From a virus: a DNA stretch of 32,648 nucleotides. Under the pieces are notes generated by a model, which had not been told where the DNA came from, made no database searches, and saw only the letters and a list, made by a program, of their open reading frames with translations. The translations under genes and the position numbers were made by a program. The stretch spans positions 1-32,648 of the IMG/VR virus record IMGVR_UViG_3300043426_000133. The stretch is one strand, 5' to 3'. This document shows positions 1 to 6,875 of the stretch, piece by piece (the stretch's first letter is position 1; every line of letters begins with the position of its first letter).

Positions 1-124
1 CGGCAAACATTCCAAGTTGTTTTACTACGGCGTACTGGCTCTCAAGTAGCTGAACTCTCTGTCGGAGAAATTCAATCTCTTTGTTCGCTTTTGCAAGTGC
101 GGACTTGTGGCGCGCTGAACTCAT
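1..124 (-). CDS. Partial coiled-coil-like small protein (C-terminus outside window)
   Basis: Reading leftward, an ATG at 122-124 opens a frame that stays open to the window edge (41 codons visible). The ATG overlaps the TGA of the upstream gene in an ATGA arrangement, which is typical of translational coupling and repeated throughout this cluster. The visible peptide begins MSSARHKSALAKANKEIEF and continues with a heptad-like mix of Leu, Val, Glu, Gln and Arg, suggesting a helical or coiled-coil segment. No family is recognised and the C-terminus is missing, so no function is proposed. The start is supported by the overlap rather than by a strong ribosome binding site. Confidence 0.6.
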   Translation of the reverse strand, partial: MSSARHKSALAKANKEIEFLRQRVQLLESQYAVVKQLGMFA

Positions 125-462
125 TTCGCTTCTCCCTCGTCCAGAGCAAGTGCAGCTGCAGCGCGAACAATTGCACGGCGAGTGGCTGCGAACGGATCAC
201 CATCAGCGGGCTGTTCTTCCTCGGCAATATTCCGCATGCAGTCGAAAGCCACCGCATAGGGGAAGGTAGTCAGGCACCCGTGCATTTCCACATCGAGCCC
301 TAGCTTCACAGCTAACCGCAGCGCATCGCCGTCGTCTTTAAGCGGATTCCAATAGATAGGCTGCCCGTCGATGTCTCGGCGTACAACTTTTCCGTCATAA
401 AAAGTTTCGATTTTGAACCCAGCAGCCTTCGCAGCAAGTTCCAACAGTTCACGGTCATTCAT
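121..462 (-). CDS. Small phage protein, possible phage ABA-sandwich-like family
   Basis: A 113-residue protein starting MNDRELLELAAKAAG. The N-terminal 'DRELLELAAKAAG', followed by a central 'WNPLKDDGDALRLAVKLGL', is a layout I recognise from many small phage proteins of Gram-negative hosts, sometimes grouped as a phage ABA sandwich domain. Function is unknown. The C-terminal third is Ala/Glu-rich and probably helical. The start overlaps the preceding stop (ATGA, 459-462), and an AGAGGGG tract lies just upstream. The family assignment is from memory of the motif order; that it is a real gene is much surer. Confidence 0.75.
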   Translation of the reverse strand: MNDRELLELAAKAAGFKIETFYDGKVVRRDIDGQPIYWNPLKDDGDALRLAVKLGLDVEMHGCLTTFPYAVAFDCMRNIAEEEQPADGDPFAATRRAIVRAAAALALDEGEAK

Positions 463-737
463 CTCATTCCCCTCTCAACAATAACATCCCAATTACGTTC
501 AACAAGTTCTTCAATGATGTTAGTGTAGGATACATTCCCTTGCTTGTCAACACATTTTACGAACAAATGATCGAAACATTCTGTGACATCTGTTTCCCCA
601 ATCACCACTTGCTCTACATCAAATACGGCATCCCCTCGCTTTGTAGGATCATGCCCGTCTCCTGCTATGAATGTGCCGTACAGATAGATGTCTGTGTCTC
701 CGTACATCACTTTCACCTCAATTGGCTTCAGGATCAT
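459..737 (-). CDS. Hypothetical phage protein, 92 aa
   Basis: The frame can be extended upstream to a TTG at 749, but the ATG at 735-737 is preceded at good distance by GGAG (ending about 7 bases upstream) and is preferred. This gives a 92-residue acidic protein starting MILKPIEVKVMYGDTDIYLY. It looks like a small beta-rich domain followed by a helical C-terminus (IIEELVERNWDVIVERGMR). I do not recognise a family. The stop overlaps the next start by four bases, so it is co-translated with the downstream gene. It is the third gene of the unit driven by the promoter at 1517-1545 or by read-through. Confidence 0.7.
   Translation of the reverse strand: MILKPIEVKVMYGDTDIYLYGTFIAGDGHDPTKRGDAVFDVEQVVIGETDVTECFDHLFVKCVDKQGNVSYTNIIEELVERNWDVIVERGMR
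522..550 (-). promoter_or_regulatory. Possible sigma-70 promoter inside a coding region
   Basis: On the minus strand TTGACA (545-550) is followed after exactly 17 bases by TACACT (522-527). The same hexamer pair and spacing occur at 5203-5231. The -10 matches consensus at only four of six positions and the site lies inside the 92-aa gene, so it may be chance. If real, transcription would start near 515 and feed the genes at the left edge. Confidence 0.3.
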
Positions 738-767
738 TATTGTCTCCAAAAATTTGAAATCTGGTTT

Positions 768-1484
768 TTATTTGACACTATCGCTTTGTTTTGTGAACTT
801 TACGCCGCCTGAAATCATATCAAACTCTTGCTGAGTGATGCTACTAAAAGCCTTCACTGCTACAGGGTCTGTAAAGCGATTCCCATCTAGGAGGCTAATC
901 AATGACACTTTGTTGACCTCAAATTGTGCCAAGATTTGAGGCCCATATACATCGCTGGCAAACCTGTCTCCAATCTGGTAGGTAACTTCTTTTTCTTCGT
1001 AGGGGAGGATGATACAGTAGATAGACTCTTTCATGTTGTAAGCCATAGTTCCACTCCTTGTTTTAATATTGAAACCCCCGTCCGGATGCTTTCCTACAAT
1101 CTTACCACGAGCGCCATAGAGGAACAGGACAACATCCCCAACCTTAATCTCTGTCCACTCCTCAACAATAATCTTCCGCTCAGGGCGTGTTCCCTTGATG
1201 GGCTTAGGGCGAGGCTTACGTGGAGTGAATGCAGAACCGCCTTTGGAGAGGGGGCGGAGGTTGGATAGAGCTACATCAATAATCACCCCATCGTTAGTTT
1301 CTGCTATCACAACTTTATCAACACCCCCGCTGTTGTCAGCCAGTGTGTCTTGGATATGCCATGCCAAGTCTTCATGTACCTTTTTTCCGTGAACTTTCCA
1401 ATCAATAAACCCATACATCACATCCTCTTTCAGCGCCCCTGCTCGTTGTGCTTCTTCAACATCTTGAATTGTGGCATTTCTCAT
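768..1484 (-). CDS. Hypothetical phage protein, 238 aa, with SH3-like segments
   Basis: A 238-residue protein starting MRNATIQDVEEAQRAGAL, preceded by AAGGAG at good spacing (ACAAGGAGAATAAACATG). Two segments look like small SH3/KOW-type barrels: 'EIKVGDVVLFLYGARGKIV' around residues 112-130 and 'YQIGDRFASDVYGPQILAQF' around 169-188. They are joined by a proline/lysine-rich basic linker (residues 85-104). This suggests a modular nucleic-acid- or protein-binding protein, but I recognise no named family. It is the first gene after the promoter at 1517-1545, so it heads a transcription unit with the two genes downstream. Confidence 0.75.
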   Translation of the reverse strand: MRNATIQDVEEAQRAGALKEDVMYGFIDWKVHGKKVHEDLAWHIQDTLADNSGGVDKVVIAETNDGVIIDVALSNLRPLSKGGSAFTPRKPRPKPIKGTRPERKIIVEEWTEIKVGDVVLFLYGARGKIVGKHPDGGFNIKTRSGTMAYNMKESIYCIILPYEEKEVTYQIGDRFASDVYGPQILAQFEVNKVSLISLLDGNRFTDPVAVKAFSSITQQEFDMISGGVKFTKQSDSVK

Positions 1485-1516
1485 GTTTATTCTCCTTGTG
1501 GCTAATGTGTGAATGT

Positions 1517-1545
1517 AATATAGCCCTCTTTCGAGGGCTTGTCAA
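1517..1545 (-). promoter_or_regulatory. Sigma-70 promoter whose spacer is an inverted repeat
   Basis: On the minus strand TTGACA (1540-1545), a 17-base spacer and TATATT (1517-1522, five of six to consensus) lie upstream of the 238-aa gene, with a predicted start near 1510 and a leader of about 25 bases. The spacer is almost entirely the hairpin AGCCCTC-GAAA-GAGGGC, so the terminator-like stem of the preceding thyX unit and this promoter are physically the same DNA. Confidence 0.7.
1522..1539 (-). terminator. Compact hairpin after thyX, overlapping the next promoter
   Basis: AGCCCTC (1522-1528) and GAGGGCT (1533-1539) form a perfect 7-bp stem. Read on the minus strand the loop is a GNRA-type GAAA closed by C-G, which should be very stable, and it starts only a few bases after the thyX stop. 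The following bases are ATATTACATT rather than a clean U-run, so termination efficiency is uncertain. The stem may instead, or also, act as an operator in the promoter spacer. Confidence 0.5.
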
Positions 1546-1548
1546 GAG

Positions 1549-2223
1549 TTATTTCAATGGGAAGGCTTTGTTAATCTGCTCTGCAATAAGAGTAGCAAGG
1601 ATGACATGCTCCTTCTGCGTAACACCTGCTTCCATTCTTACTTCAAGATAATGAAGCCAGCTACGAATTGTCCCATTCACATACAGACGAGACATAGTGA
1701 GCCCTTCTGGGAGAATTACACGAGCCACTTCCTTAGCTATCCCTGCTTTGATAGCCCACTTGTATCTCTCCTTCACAAGAGACAAAATTTCTTCTTGAAT
1801 ACTCTTCCACTCAGCGTTGATAAAACGTTCTTCTTCGTTGTCAGGTTTGTCCAAGTCAATCTCTAAGCTATTCTGACGATTCTTCGTATCTTGGATACGA
1901 CATTCACGAATACAGAAGGAATTCTCTAACGCAGAAACATCTTGATACCTTTGACTAAACTCTTGAAAGCTGAAGGAACGATGTCGCAAGAGCTGGCGGG
2001 CAATATCTCTTGGAGCTTCCACTTCAACAACCGCATTCGCCATCTCCAGCGGACTCCAGTGCTTATACTTGACGAGATAACTCAGGAGCTTGTCTGCTGT
2101 ATCCATGTTCAATTGATTAGACGGATTGCTCACTCTTGCGCAATAGGCTACAAGTTCTTTAGCATCATCAATCCCCTCTACAACAGGAGTTGTCACTGCA
2201 ATTAGTTTTGCTTTAAATGTCAC
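1549..2223 (-). CDS. thyX: FAD-dependent thymidylate synthase ThyX
   Basis: A 224-residue flavin-dependent thymidylate synthase, which makes dTMP from dUMP using methylenetetrahydrofolate and NADPH/FAD. The diagnostic ThyX motif is complete: RHRSFSFQEFSQRY at about residues 80-93 matches RHRxxSxxxxSxRY (consensus NE reads QE here). 'RSWLHYLEVR' near residues 185-194 fits the C-terminal substrate and flavin region, and the length is normal. The start is GTG at 2223, preceded by AAAGGAAAGGAT; no ATG is available without losing the conserved N-terminus. It follows the 63-aa gene by two bases. With nrdJ it belongs to the phage deoxynucleotide supply set. A stem-loop follows the stop. Confidence 0.95.
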   Translation of the reverse strand: MTFKAKLIAVTTPVVEGIDDAKELVAYCARVSNPSNQLNMDTADKLLSYLVKYKHWSPLEMANAVVEVEAPRDIARQLLRHRSFSFQEFSQRYQDVSALENSFCIRECRIQDTKNRQNSLEIDLDKPDNEEERFINAEWKSIQEEILSLVKERYKWAIKAGIAKEVARVILPEGLTMSRLYVNGTIRSWLHYLEVRMEAGVTQKEHVILATLIAEQINKAFPLK

Positions 2224-2225
2224 GT

Positions 2226-2417
2226 CTAATCCTTTCCTTTATCCAATACATCAACATCTGATGCCAACACCGAGAACATATTAACCACCTTCTTCTCATA
2301 GTGCTTCCCAGAGCTGCGCTCAATAGGCAGCAAATCCAACACTACACTCTTTGTGTAAGCTAGCTTGCTTCTGCCTATAATCTGACATGGCACCATGACA
2401 ATATCCCCTATCTCCAT
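2226..2417 (-). CDS. Hypothetical phage protein, 63 aa
   Basis: The open frame extends upstream, but the ATG at 2415-2417 sits one base after the TGA of the upstream gene (TGA-G-ATG) and has a GGGGG tract at good distance, so this start is chosen. The 63-residue product begins MEIGDIVMVPCQIIGRSK and looks like a single small beta-barrel (GDIV opening typical of SH3-like domains) with a basic centre and acidic end. No family is recognised. It is translated immediately before thyX, with two bases between them, so the pair is probably coupled, but nothing in the sequence ties its function to thymidylate synthesis. Confidence 0.65.
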   Translation of the reverse strand: MEIGDIVMVPCQIIGRSKLAYTKSVVLDLLPIERSSGKHYEKKVVNMFSVLASDVDVLDKGKD

Positions 2418-2418
2418 C

Positions 2419-2601
2419 TCAGCCCCCGTATCCGTCCCATTGAGGGGATAACTTACTAATCTTCCCTGTGCCCAATACACCCCATTCACTGTAAGGTTTT
2501 GGCACTCTCTTCTGTGCATTCTGTATTGTATCAGAGATTACATACACAAATTCAACAGTGTATGGAACGTGATCTGAGCAGCGGAACTCAAATAGGAACA
2601 T
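2419..2601 (-). CDS. Hypothetical phage protein, 60 aa
   Basis: Start chosen at the ATG 2599-2601 (MFLFEFRCSDHVPYT), preceded by GAGAG; an alternative in-frame ATG lies at 2613. The product is about 60 residues with a beta-rich first half and 'SDTIQNAQKRVPKPYSEWG' in the middle, a pattern I associate with small phage proteins of unknown role. The start overlaps the 3' end of the 125-aa gene, and the stop lies one base before the next ATG, so three genes are chained tightly. That chaining is the main evidence that this frame, not the longer overlapping one, is translated here. Confidence 0.6.
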   Translation of the reverse strand: MFLFEFRCSDHVPYTVEFVYVISDTIQNAQKRVPKPYSEWGVLGTGKISKLSPQWDGYGG

Positions 2602-2965
2602 TGTAGCTCTCATTCATTGTGTTCCAAGCAGCACACAACATACGTTCAATCCTATCAAACTCTGGTGCGTCTGTAAGCTGCTCTGGAGAAATTCCAGCTT
2701 GTACACGGGGCCAAAGATCACCAACAATCTGCCCACCCAACTCCACTTCACAATGAATAGCATCCACAGCGTGTGGAAATACAAGGCGCATATTGCTAAA
2801 CCTTACCCAAAAAAGAGGCGGCTTATCGTTACACGTACAATCATAGTTGCTATACTTTGGTATACGGCAAACGTAGTATTTGTATTTGTAGTCTAGCGCA
2901 AGGGGATCATTATACACCTTCCACCCCTGCCCTACAAGAATGTCTTTCAATTGGTCGAATCTCAT
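2588..2965 (-). CDS. Hypothetical phage protein, 125 aa
   Basis: Starts MRFDQLKDILVGQGWKVYND with a clear AGGAGAG ribosome binding site six bases upstream. The 125-residue product mixes aromatic-rich beta segments (YKYYVCRIPKYSNYDC) with a helical C-terminus (PEFDRIERMLCAAWNTM). A Cys-x-Cys pair is present (DCTCND), but no clear metal-binding set. I do not recognise the family. It is separated by nine bases from the upstream gene and overlaps the downstream 60-aa gene. Confidence 0.7.
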   Translation of the reverse strand: MRFDQLKDILVGQGWKVYNDPLALDYKYKYYVCRIPKYSNYDCTCNDKPPLFWVRFSNMRLVFPHAVDAIHCEVELGGQIVGDLWPRVQAGISPEQLTDAPEFDRIERMLCAAWNTMNESYNVPI

Positions 2966-2974
2966 CTTTCTCTC

Positions 2975-3208
2975 CTAAAACAGCCAATAAGCAATCTTGT
3001 TCGTAATCGTCTTTGCTACATTTGCACCAAACACTTTACGAATCAGTTTGTACAGCTTGCCCCCTTTAGAAGCATTCTGCCTTCCCTCAAACGATGCCAT
3101 TTGCCAAGCATCCTTCGATGCACGATAGCAAGTAGCCTTGAGAAAAGGAGTGGGGCAGTCGCCAAGCATGTTGCTTCCTTTTGTTTTCCACCATTCATTG
3201 TATTTCAT
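2975..3208 (-). CDS. Hypothetical basic phage protein, 77 aa
   Basis: Starts MKYNEWWKTKGSNMLGDC; the ATG overlaps the TGA of the upstream gene (ATGA at 3205-3208) and is preceded by AAAGGAAAG. The 77-residue protein is basic and probably helical, ending in a hydrophobic stretch (AKTITNKIAYWLF). The first 20 residues resemble the 'WW...KG' openings of small phage proteins, but I cannot name a family. Role unknown. Confidence 0.65.
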   Translation of the reverse strand: MKYNEWWKTKGSNMLGDCPTPFLKATCYRASKDAWQMASFEGRQNASKGGKLYKLIRKVFGANVAKTITNKIAYWLF

Positions 3209-3555
3209 GGTTTCTTTCCTTTCTTTGGTAGTACAACACGCTCCACTTTGTCGTCAATGTAATGGAGGCGAGCTTCCTCGATAAAAAGGCTAGCCGCCAT
3301 CTCGGAAAGAGGGATGCCTGCATATTGTGGCACATCCTTCCCATCCTCTATGCTTAAATAAGAGTACCACCGCTCTCCGCAACACTCACACCAATCCTCC
3401 CCTGATTCCTCTAAAATTGAGGCAGACCTTGCAATAGCGTCTTCTGCATTTTCGCCTTGTATAAATACAAGGTGTGCAACATTGTCATCGACAATAAAAT
3501 AGCCACCACTATTGTTTTGATGGAAACAGAACCATTTCAAGTTGTTTTTGCTCAC
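3205..3555 (-). CDS. DUF7296-like phage protein (CxCCGxRW motif)
   Basis: The start is GTG at 3555 with AGGAGG five bases upstream (AGGAGGAAATTGTG). The 116-residue product shows the arrangement of a widespread small phage family I know as DUF7296: an N-terminal 'FCFHQNNSGGYFIVDD', then 'VFIQGENAEDAIARSASIL' and 'DWCECCGERWYSY'. The clustered cysteines around residues 54-58 could bind a metal. The family has no established function. Neighbours are coupled (ATGA to the downstream gene). The family name is from memory; the motif order is directly visible. Confidence 0.75.
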   Translation of the reverse strand: MSKNNLKWFCFHQNNSGGYFIVDDNVAHLVFIQGENAEDAIARSASILEESGEDWCECCGERWYSYLSIEDGKDVPQYAGIPLSEMAASLFIEEARLHYIDDKVERVVLPKKGKKP

Positions 3556-3564
3556 AATTTCCTC

Positions 3565-3750
3565 CTATTTCTCAACAATAAAACAACGAACACATGACTG
3601 CCCTTGCCCTGCAAAAGCTGTCAACACATCCTTGATGATGAATTCATTCGTTAGATGGTCTTCAGCATCATATTCTACAAGGCTTGTTGCTGGCCTACCA
3701 TTCTTTTTCTTCTTATCCTTGTATTGCACCACCACTTGTTTTGTAATCAT
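3565..3750 (-). CDS. Hypothetical small basic protein, 61 aa
   Basis: Starts MITKQVVVQYKDKKKKNGRP with a strong AAAGGAGG ribosome binding site close to the ATG. The N-terminal third is very lysine-rich, followed by 'EFIIKDVLTAFAGQGQSCVRCF', which contains a CxxC pair near the end. No family is recognised. It sits nine bases after the gene for the exported protein and nine bases before the DUF7296-like gene, so it belongs to the transcript started at 4247-4274. Confidence 0.65.
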   Translation of the reverse strand: MITKQVVVQYKDKKKKNGRPATSLVEYDAEDHLTNEFIIKDVLTAFAGQGQSCVRCFIVEK

Positions 3751-3759
3751 ATTCCTCCT

Positions 3760-4215
3760 TTAGAAGCTCATCCCAAAGCCAACAGAAACAAACCCACTGC
3801 TCTTGCCCACTGTAGGTACTACAATCACCTCTACGTGATGTGTCTTAGTGGCCTGCCAGAGAATGCTTCCAGCCCCAAGCAACGGAGCCTTAGTGGGCAT
3901 CTCCTTGCTGTTATATCCACTCACTAACCCAACCAAAGCCCCTGCAGAGACGTTCCCGATCTTCAATGGACGAGCTGTATAGCCCGCAAACGTTGATTGC
4001 TTGAAGTGGCTGTTCTTCATTGTGCCAAATGTGAGGCCATTGTCAAGAACAATCTTCACACAATTCGTCTCGGTGTTCCAATCATGCCCATAGCGATTTT
4101 TCTCTTGGAAATGCTTCACTGTAGGGAAATATGTTACATCACCAAGGGTGATGTTTTCTGCAGCGAACGTCAGTGAACTACAGAGAACAAGCATGGAAGC
4201 GATAAGTGTTTTCAT
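3760..4215 (-). CDS. Exported protein with signal peptide, probable outer-membrane beta-barrel
   Basis: A 151-residue protein with a textbook Sec signal peptide: MKTLIASMLVLCSSLTFA then AENI, with likely cleavage after Ala18. The mature part has no further hydrophobic helix but alternating beta-like strands (GLTFGTMKNSHFKQSTFAGY, ALVGLVSGYN, VEVIVVPTVGKSS) and ends in Phe (SVGFGMSF), the signature end of outer-membrane barrels. It has its own strong promoter and AAGGAG ribosome binding site. An envelope protein from an individually promoted gene could alter the infected cell surface (for example superinfection exclusion), but that role is inference. No named family is recognised with certainty. 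Confidence 0.75.
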   Translation of the reverse strand: MKTLIASMLVLCSSLTFAAENITLGDVTYFPTVKHFQEKNRYGHDWNTETNCVKIVLDNGLTFGTMKNSHFKQSTFAGYTARPLKIGNVSAGALVGLVSGYNSKEMPTKAPLLGAGSILWQATKTHHVEVIVVPTVGKSSGFVSVGFGMSF

Positions 4216-4246
4216 GGAAGGCTCCTTAGAAAGAGTGTGTAATGTG

Positions 4247-4274
4247 ATTATACATACAATTCCTAAGGAGTCAA
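4247..4274 (-). promoter_or_regulatory. Sigma-70 promoter for the exported-protein gene
   Basis: On the minus strand TTGACT (4269-4274), a 16-base spacer ending in TG and a perfect TATAAT (4247-4252) lie upstream of the exported-protein gene. Transcription would start near 4240 and give a leader of about 25 bases containing AAGGAG. This is one of the best promoter matches in the window. Confidence 0.75.
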
Positions 4275-4305
4275 GAAATACCTCAGAAATTTCAATTCAG
4301 CTTCT

Positions 4306-5172
4306 CTACAAATCAACAATCACAAAATTGGGATTAAAGTTTTCATATCCCACAGGATAGCACACCACCCTTGTCTTGTCAATCTCGTAATCGCTAACAT
4401 TGTGTGTATGCCCATGCACCCACAGAGGTAGATTATCCCTGTCAAACATCAATTCTGTTAGGTCTGACCAATAGTAGGCGCTGGAGGAGCTTGCCCTATA
4501 ATGCTGCGAAATACTATTATAGCACGGAGCATGATGTGTTACAACCACGCATTTCTTATCTGCGGAGTTATCCAGCACATGCTTGATGTAATCCCGGCTA
4601 CGTTGATGCTCTCGTAGCCACACGTTAGGCGTCAGCTTCTTGATGTACTGAAAATCATTCATTGCACGCGTGCTATCCATAATAGCGAATGGGCTGTGCT
4701 TGTTCATGTCTGTCCACAGCGTAGCTCCTATGAAGCGTAAGCCTTCCAGATCAACGAAAGAGTTCTCAAGGATGTGCAGGTTGTACAGCCCTTGTTCCTG
4801 CTTCAAGCGTTCAGCCTTGGCGTGCCATGTGCCATAGAGGGTGTGCCATGACTCGTGATTTCCGATTACCACAACAGCGTGCTTGAACAAAGAGCAAACG
4901 TGCGTAATCCAAGAGCAGCTGTGAAAGCCAAACATCTTGTGCTCTGTCCAGAGGTCTCCTGCAAGAATAAGGATTCCTTCTGGATCAGGCGGGGGAATGG
5001 ACTTGAACATCCCTTGCAAGAATAGAGCATTGATGGCTCTCTGATGCCATACCCCTTCCTCCTTAGCTAGCTTGACAGCATTGCGAGTGGAAGGACGAGT
5101 GTATGTCCCTCCAAAGACGTGATGCACGATGGAATCAAGGTGTAGGTCAGAGGTGATGTATAGGCGTGGCAT
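4306..5172 (-). CDS. Calcineurin-like metallophosphoesterase
   Basis: A 288-residue phosphoesterase of the calcineurin-like superfamily. All metal-ligand motifs appear in order: D-L-H near the N-terminus (ITSDLHLD), LAGDLW, VVIGNHESW, VTHHAP and VHGHTH near residue 255. Such enzymes hydrolyse phosphomonoesters or phosphodiesters with a two-metal centre; the phage substrate cannot be read from sequence. The ATG at 5170-5172 has AAGGA six bases upstream. It is a single-gene unit: a terminator (5254-5279) and a promoter (5203-5231) lie upstream, and another promoter lies just downstream. A second, divergent member of the superfamily is encoded at 24990-25955. Confidence 0.9.
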   Translation of the reverse strand: MPRLYITSDLHLDSIVHHVFGGTYTRPSTRNAVKLAKEEGVWHQRAINALFLQGMFKSIPPPDPEGILILAGDLWTEHKMFGFHSCSWITHVCSLFKHAVVVIGNHESWHTLYGTWHAKAERLKQEQGLYNLHILENSFVDLEGLRFIGATLWTDMNKHSPFAIMDSTRAMNDFQYIKKLTPNVWLREHQRSRDYIKHVLDNSADKKCVVVTHHAPCYNSISQHYRASSSSAYYWSDLTELMFDRDNLPLWVHGHTHNVSDYEIDKTRVVCYPVGYENFNPNFVIVDL

Positions 5173-5202
5173 TAGGCTTCCTTTGTTGAGGACATGCTGC
5201 GG

Positions 5203-5231
5203 AGTGTATATGAGGAAATTGTGTGTGTCAA
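5203..5231 (-). promoter_or_regulatory. Sigma-70 promoter for the phosphoesterase gene
   Basis: On the minus strand a perfect TTGACA (5226-5231) is followed after 17 bases by TACACT (5203-5208); an alternative TATACA with a 15-base spacer overlaps it. It lies directly after the nrdJ terminator and gives a leader of about 25 bases to the phosphoesterase ATG. Confidence 0.55.
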
Positions 5232-5253
5232 GTGGAATGTTGATGCAAGAGGG

Positions 5254-5279
5254 AAAAGCCCCGCCTAACGGCGGGGCTT
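5254..5279 (-). terminator. Intrinsic terminator after nrdJ
   Basis: AAGCCCCGCC (5256-5265) and GGCGGGGCTT (5270-5279) form a perfect 10-bp GC-rich stem with a 4-base loop. On the minus strand it is followed by TTCCC after CTT (four Ts in all). It begins 14 bases after the nrdJ stop codon and separates that gene from the phosphoesterase unit. Confidence 0.85.
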
Positions 5280-5292
5280 GGGTTAAATTATA

Positions 5293-6875
5293 TCATCCAC
5301 ACTTACTGGTGCCACAATTGGTGCATTTCTGGCAGCCTTCCTCGTACACCACCTTTCCCCCGCACTCTGAGCATGCAATACCTTTGGCTACCTCCCCGTT
5401 CTTGATGAACGTGCTCAAGTACTTACGAATAGCAAACAAGAAGCTACCAATGAACACATCTTCCACTTGCTCAAGGGTGGACACTACGCTTGTCACCTTC
5501 ACACCGTGCCGTAGGTTAAGGCTAATTGCTCTAGCAATCTTGCTTGGGTTATTGTCCCCAACAACTTTCTGCTCAATCTCCTGCACAAACTTCTCAGGAA
5601 CTCCTTTTGTACGTGCCAGATTGAACAACAAGTCTACTGCGTTTTGTGTTGTCACCCCCTTCTCTGAGTGATTGGTGTGTACAAACAAGGCCACGGGTTT
5701 GCTGTTATCTTCCGTTAAGATGGCTGTAACGTACCACTTCTTACCTTCTGCTTTCAATCGCTTTACGACAGCAGGAAGGCTATCAGGGAGCTTTACATCA
5801 TCAAGGATAATTTCCTCATCTTCTTGTTGATCGTCCTTTGCCGATAGAACACTTGCCATAGTACCAGACCGATAAGTAGTGAATCCCTTGATGAAGCCGG
5901 TGTTGTAGACATCAAGATACAAGTCCTTGAACTGTTCATAGCCATACTCATACGGCAGATTCACAGTTTTGCTACAAGCGGAGTCGGTGTATTTAGCAAA
6001 CACCTTCAGGCTTTCAACGTGGTCAGAAACACCTAGTTGCGTTGTGGTTGCTGCCCACTCAGCACTTGCATCCCATTCTCCACGCTCCTTCAGCCAGCGT
6101 ACAGCGTAGTCCTCGCAAGGAACTTCTTTTAGTAGTCCTCGGTTCTTGTCTATCTTGTACGTCACACCATTAAATACACCCTTCAGGATTGGTTCATCCC
6201 CTTCCTTCGTCTCCTTGAAGATTTCTGTCTCATACCACTGCCCCTCAAACCAACGAGGACATGCGTGAGCAATCTCCTCCGGCATCACTGGAACAATAAC
6301 TGTACGGATGTATTCCGGCATGAAGACAGGTTCAATACCTCCAGACACAATGTTTGCAAGGATACTTGTATTTCCAGTTGGTTGCTGAGACAGCAAGCTT
6401 GAGTTACGGATGCCCGTTGTACGCAGCTTCTGCATGTAGTCCTCATTCAGTCCGAGATTCTGGATGAATGGGGCTTTAGCGTGTTCTTCAGGGTTACAAT
6501 ACTTGAACATCCCTTTCTCAATAGCCAAGTCAATAGATGCTTCGTAGGCTGCAATAGCGTAAGCCTTGGAAACTTCCTCACACAGCCGGTTAGCCTCTTT
6601 AGAACCAAAGCGCACCTTGAGCATGAACAGGGCACTACCAACGCCCATCAAGCCAACTCCTACACGACGCTTATTGCGCATTGAATCAATGTACTGAGGC
6701 AGCGGGGCATTTGAGTATTCATTCACATTATCCAAGAACCTTACCATGTACTTCGTGTGCTTCTTGATGCCTTCGATATCGAACTTACGAACGCCATTTT
6801 CCTCTGTCACAAATTGTGTGAGGTTGATACTACCCAAGCAGCATATACCGCCCGGGGCTAAAACCTGCTCTCCAC
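5293..6875 (-). CDS. nrdJ: Ribonucleotide reductase, adenosylcobalamin-dependent: exon 2
   Basis: Second exon of nrdJ. It begins with the last two bases of the catalytic Cys codon (GT) followed by GGEQ-type residues G-E-Q-V-L-A-P-G-G-I-C-C-L-G-S-I-N-L, the core of class II reductases, and runs 526 codons to a stop. Later landmarks are 'QQPTGNTSILANIVSGGIEP' and a C-terminal cysteine-rich tail (CSECGG ... CQKCTNCGTSKCG) of the type that shuttles reducing equivalents in NrdJ. An apparent upstream extension of this frame (to 7041) is intron sequence and should not be translated. Spliced product with exon 1 is about 841 residues, normal for the family. Class II enzymes need vitamin B12, so the phage depends on host cobalamin. 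Confidence 0.92.

Noticed and set aside
4515-4543. TATAAT with TTGTAA at 17 bases on the minus strand inside the phosphoesterase gene
   Set aside because: -35 is weak and a much better promoter lies just downstream for the next gene; probably chance.
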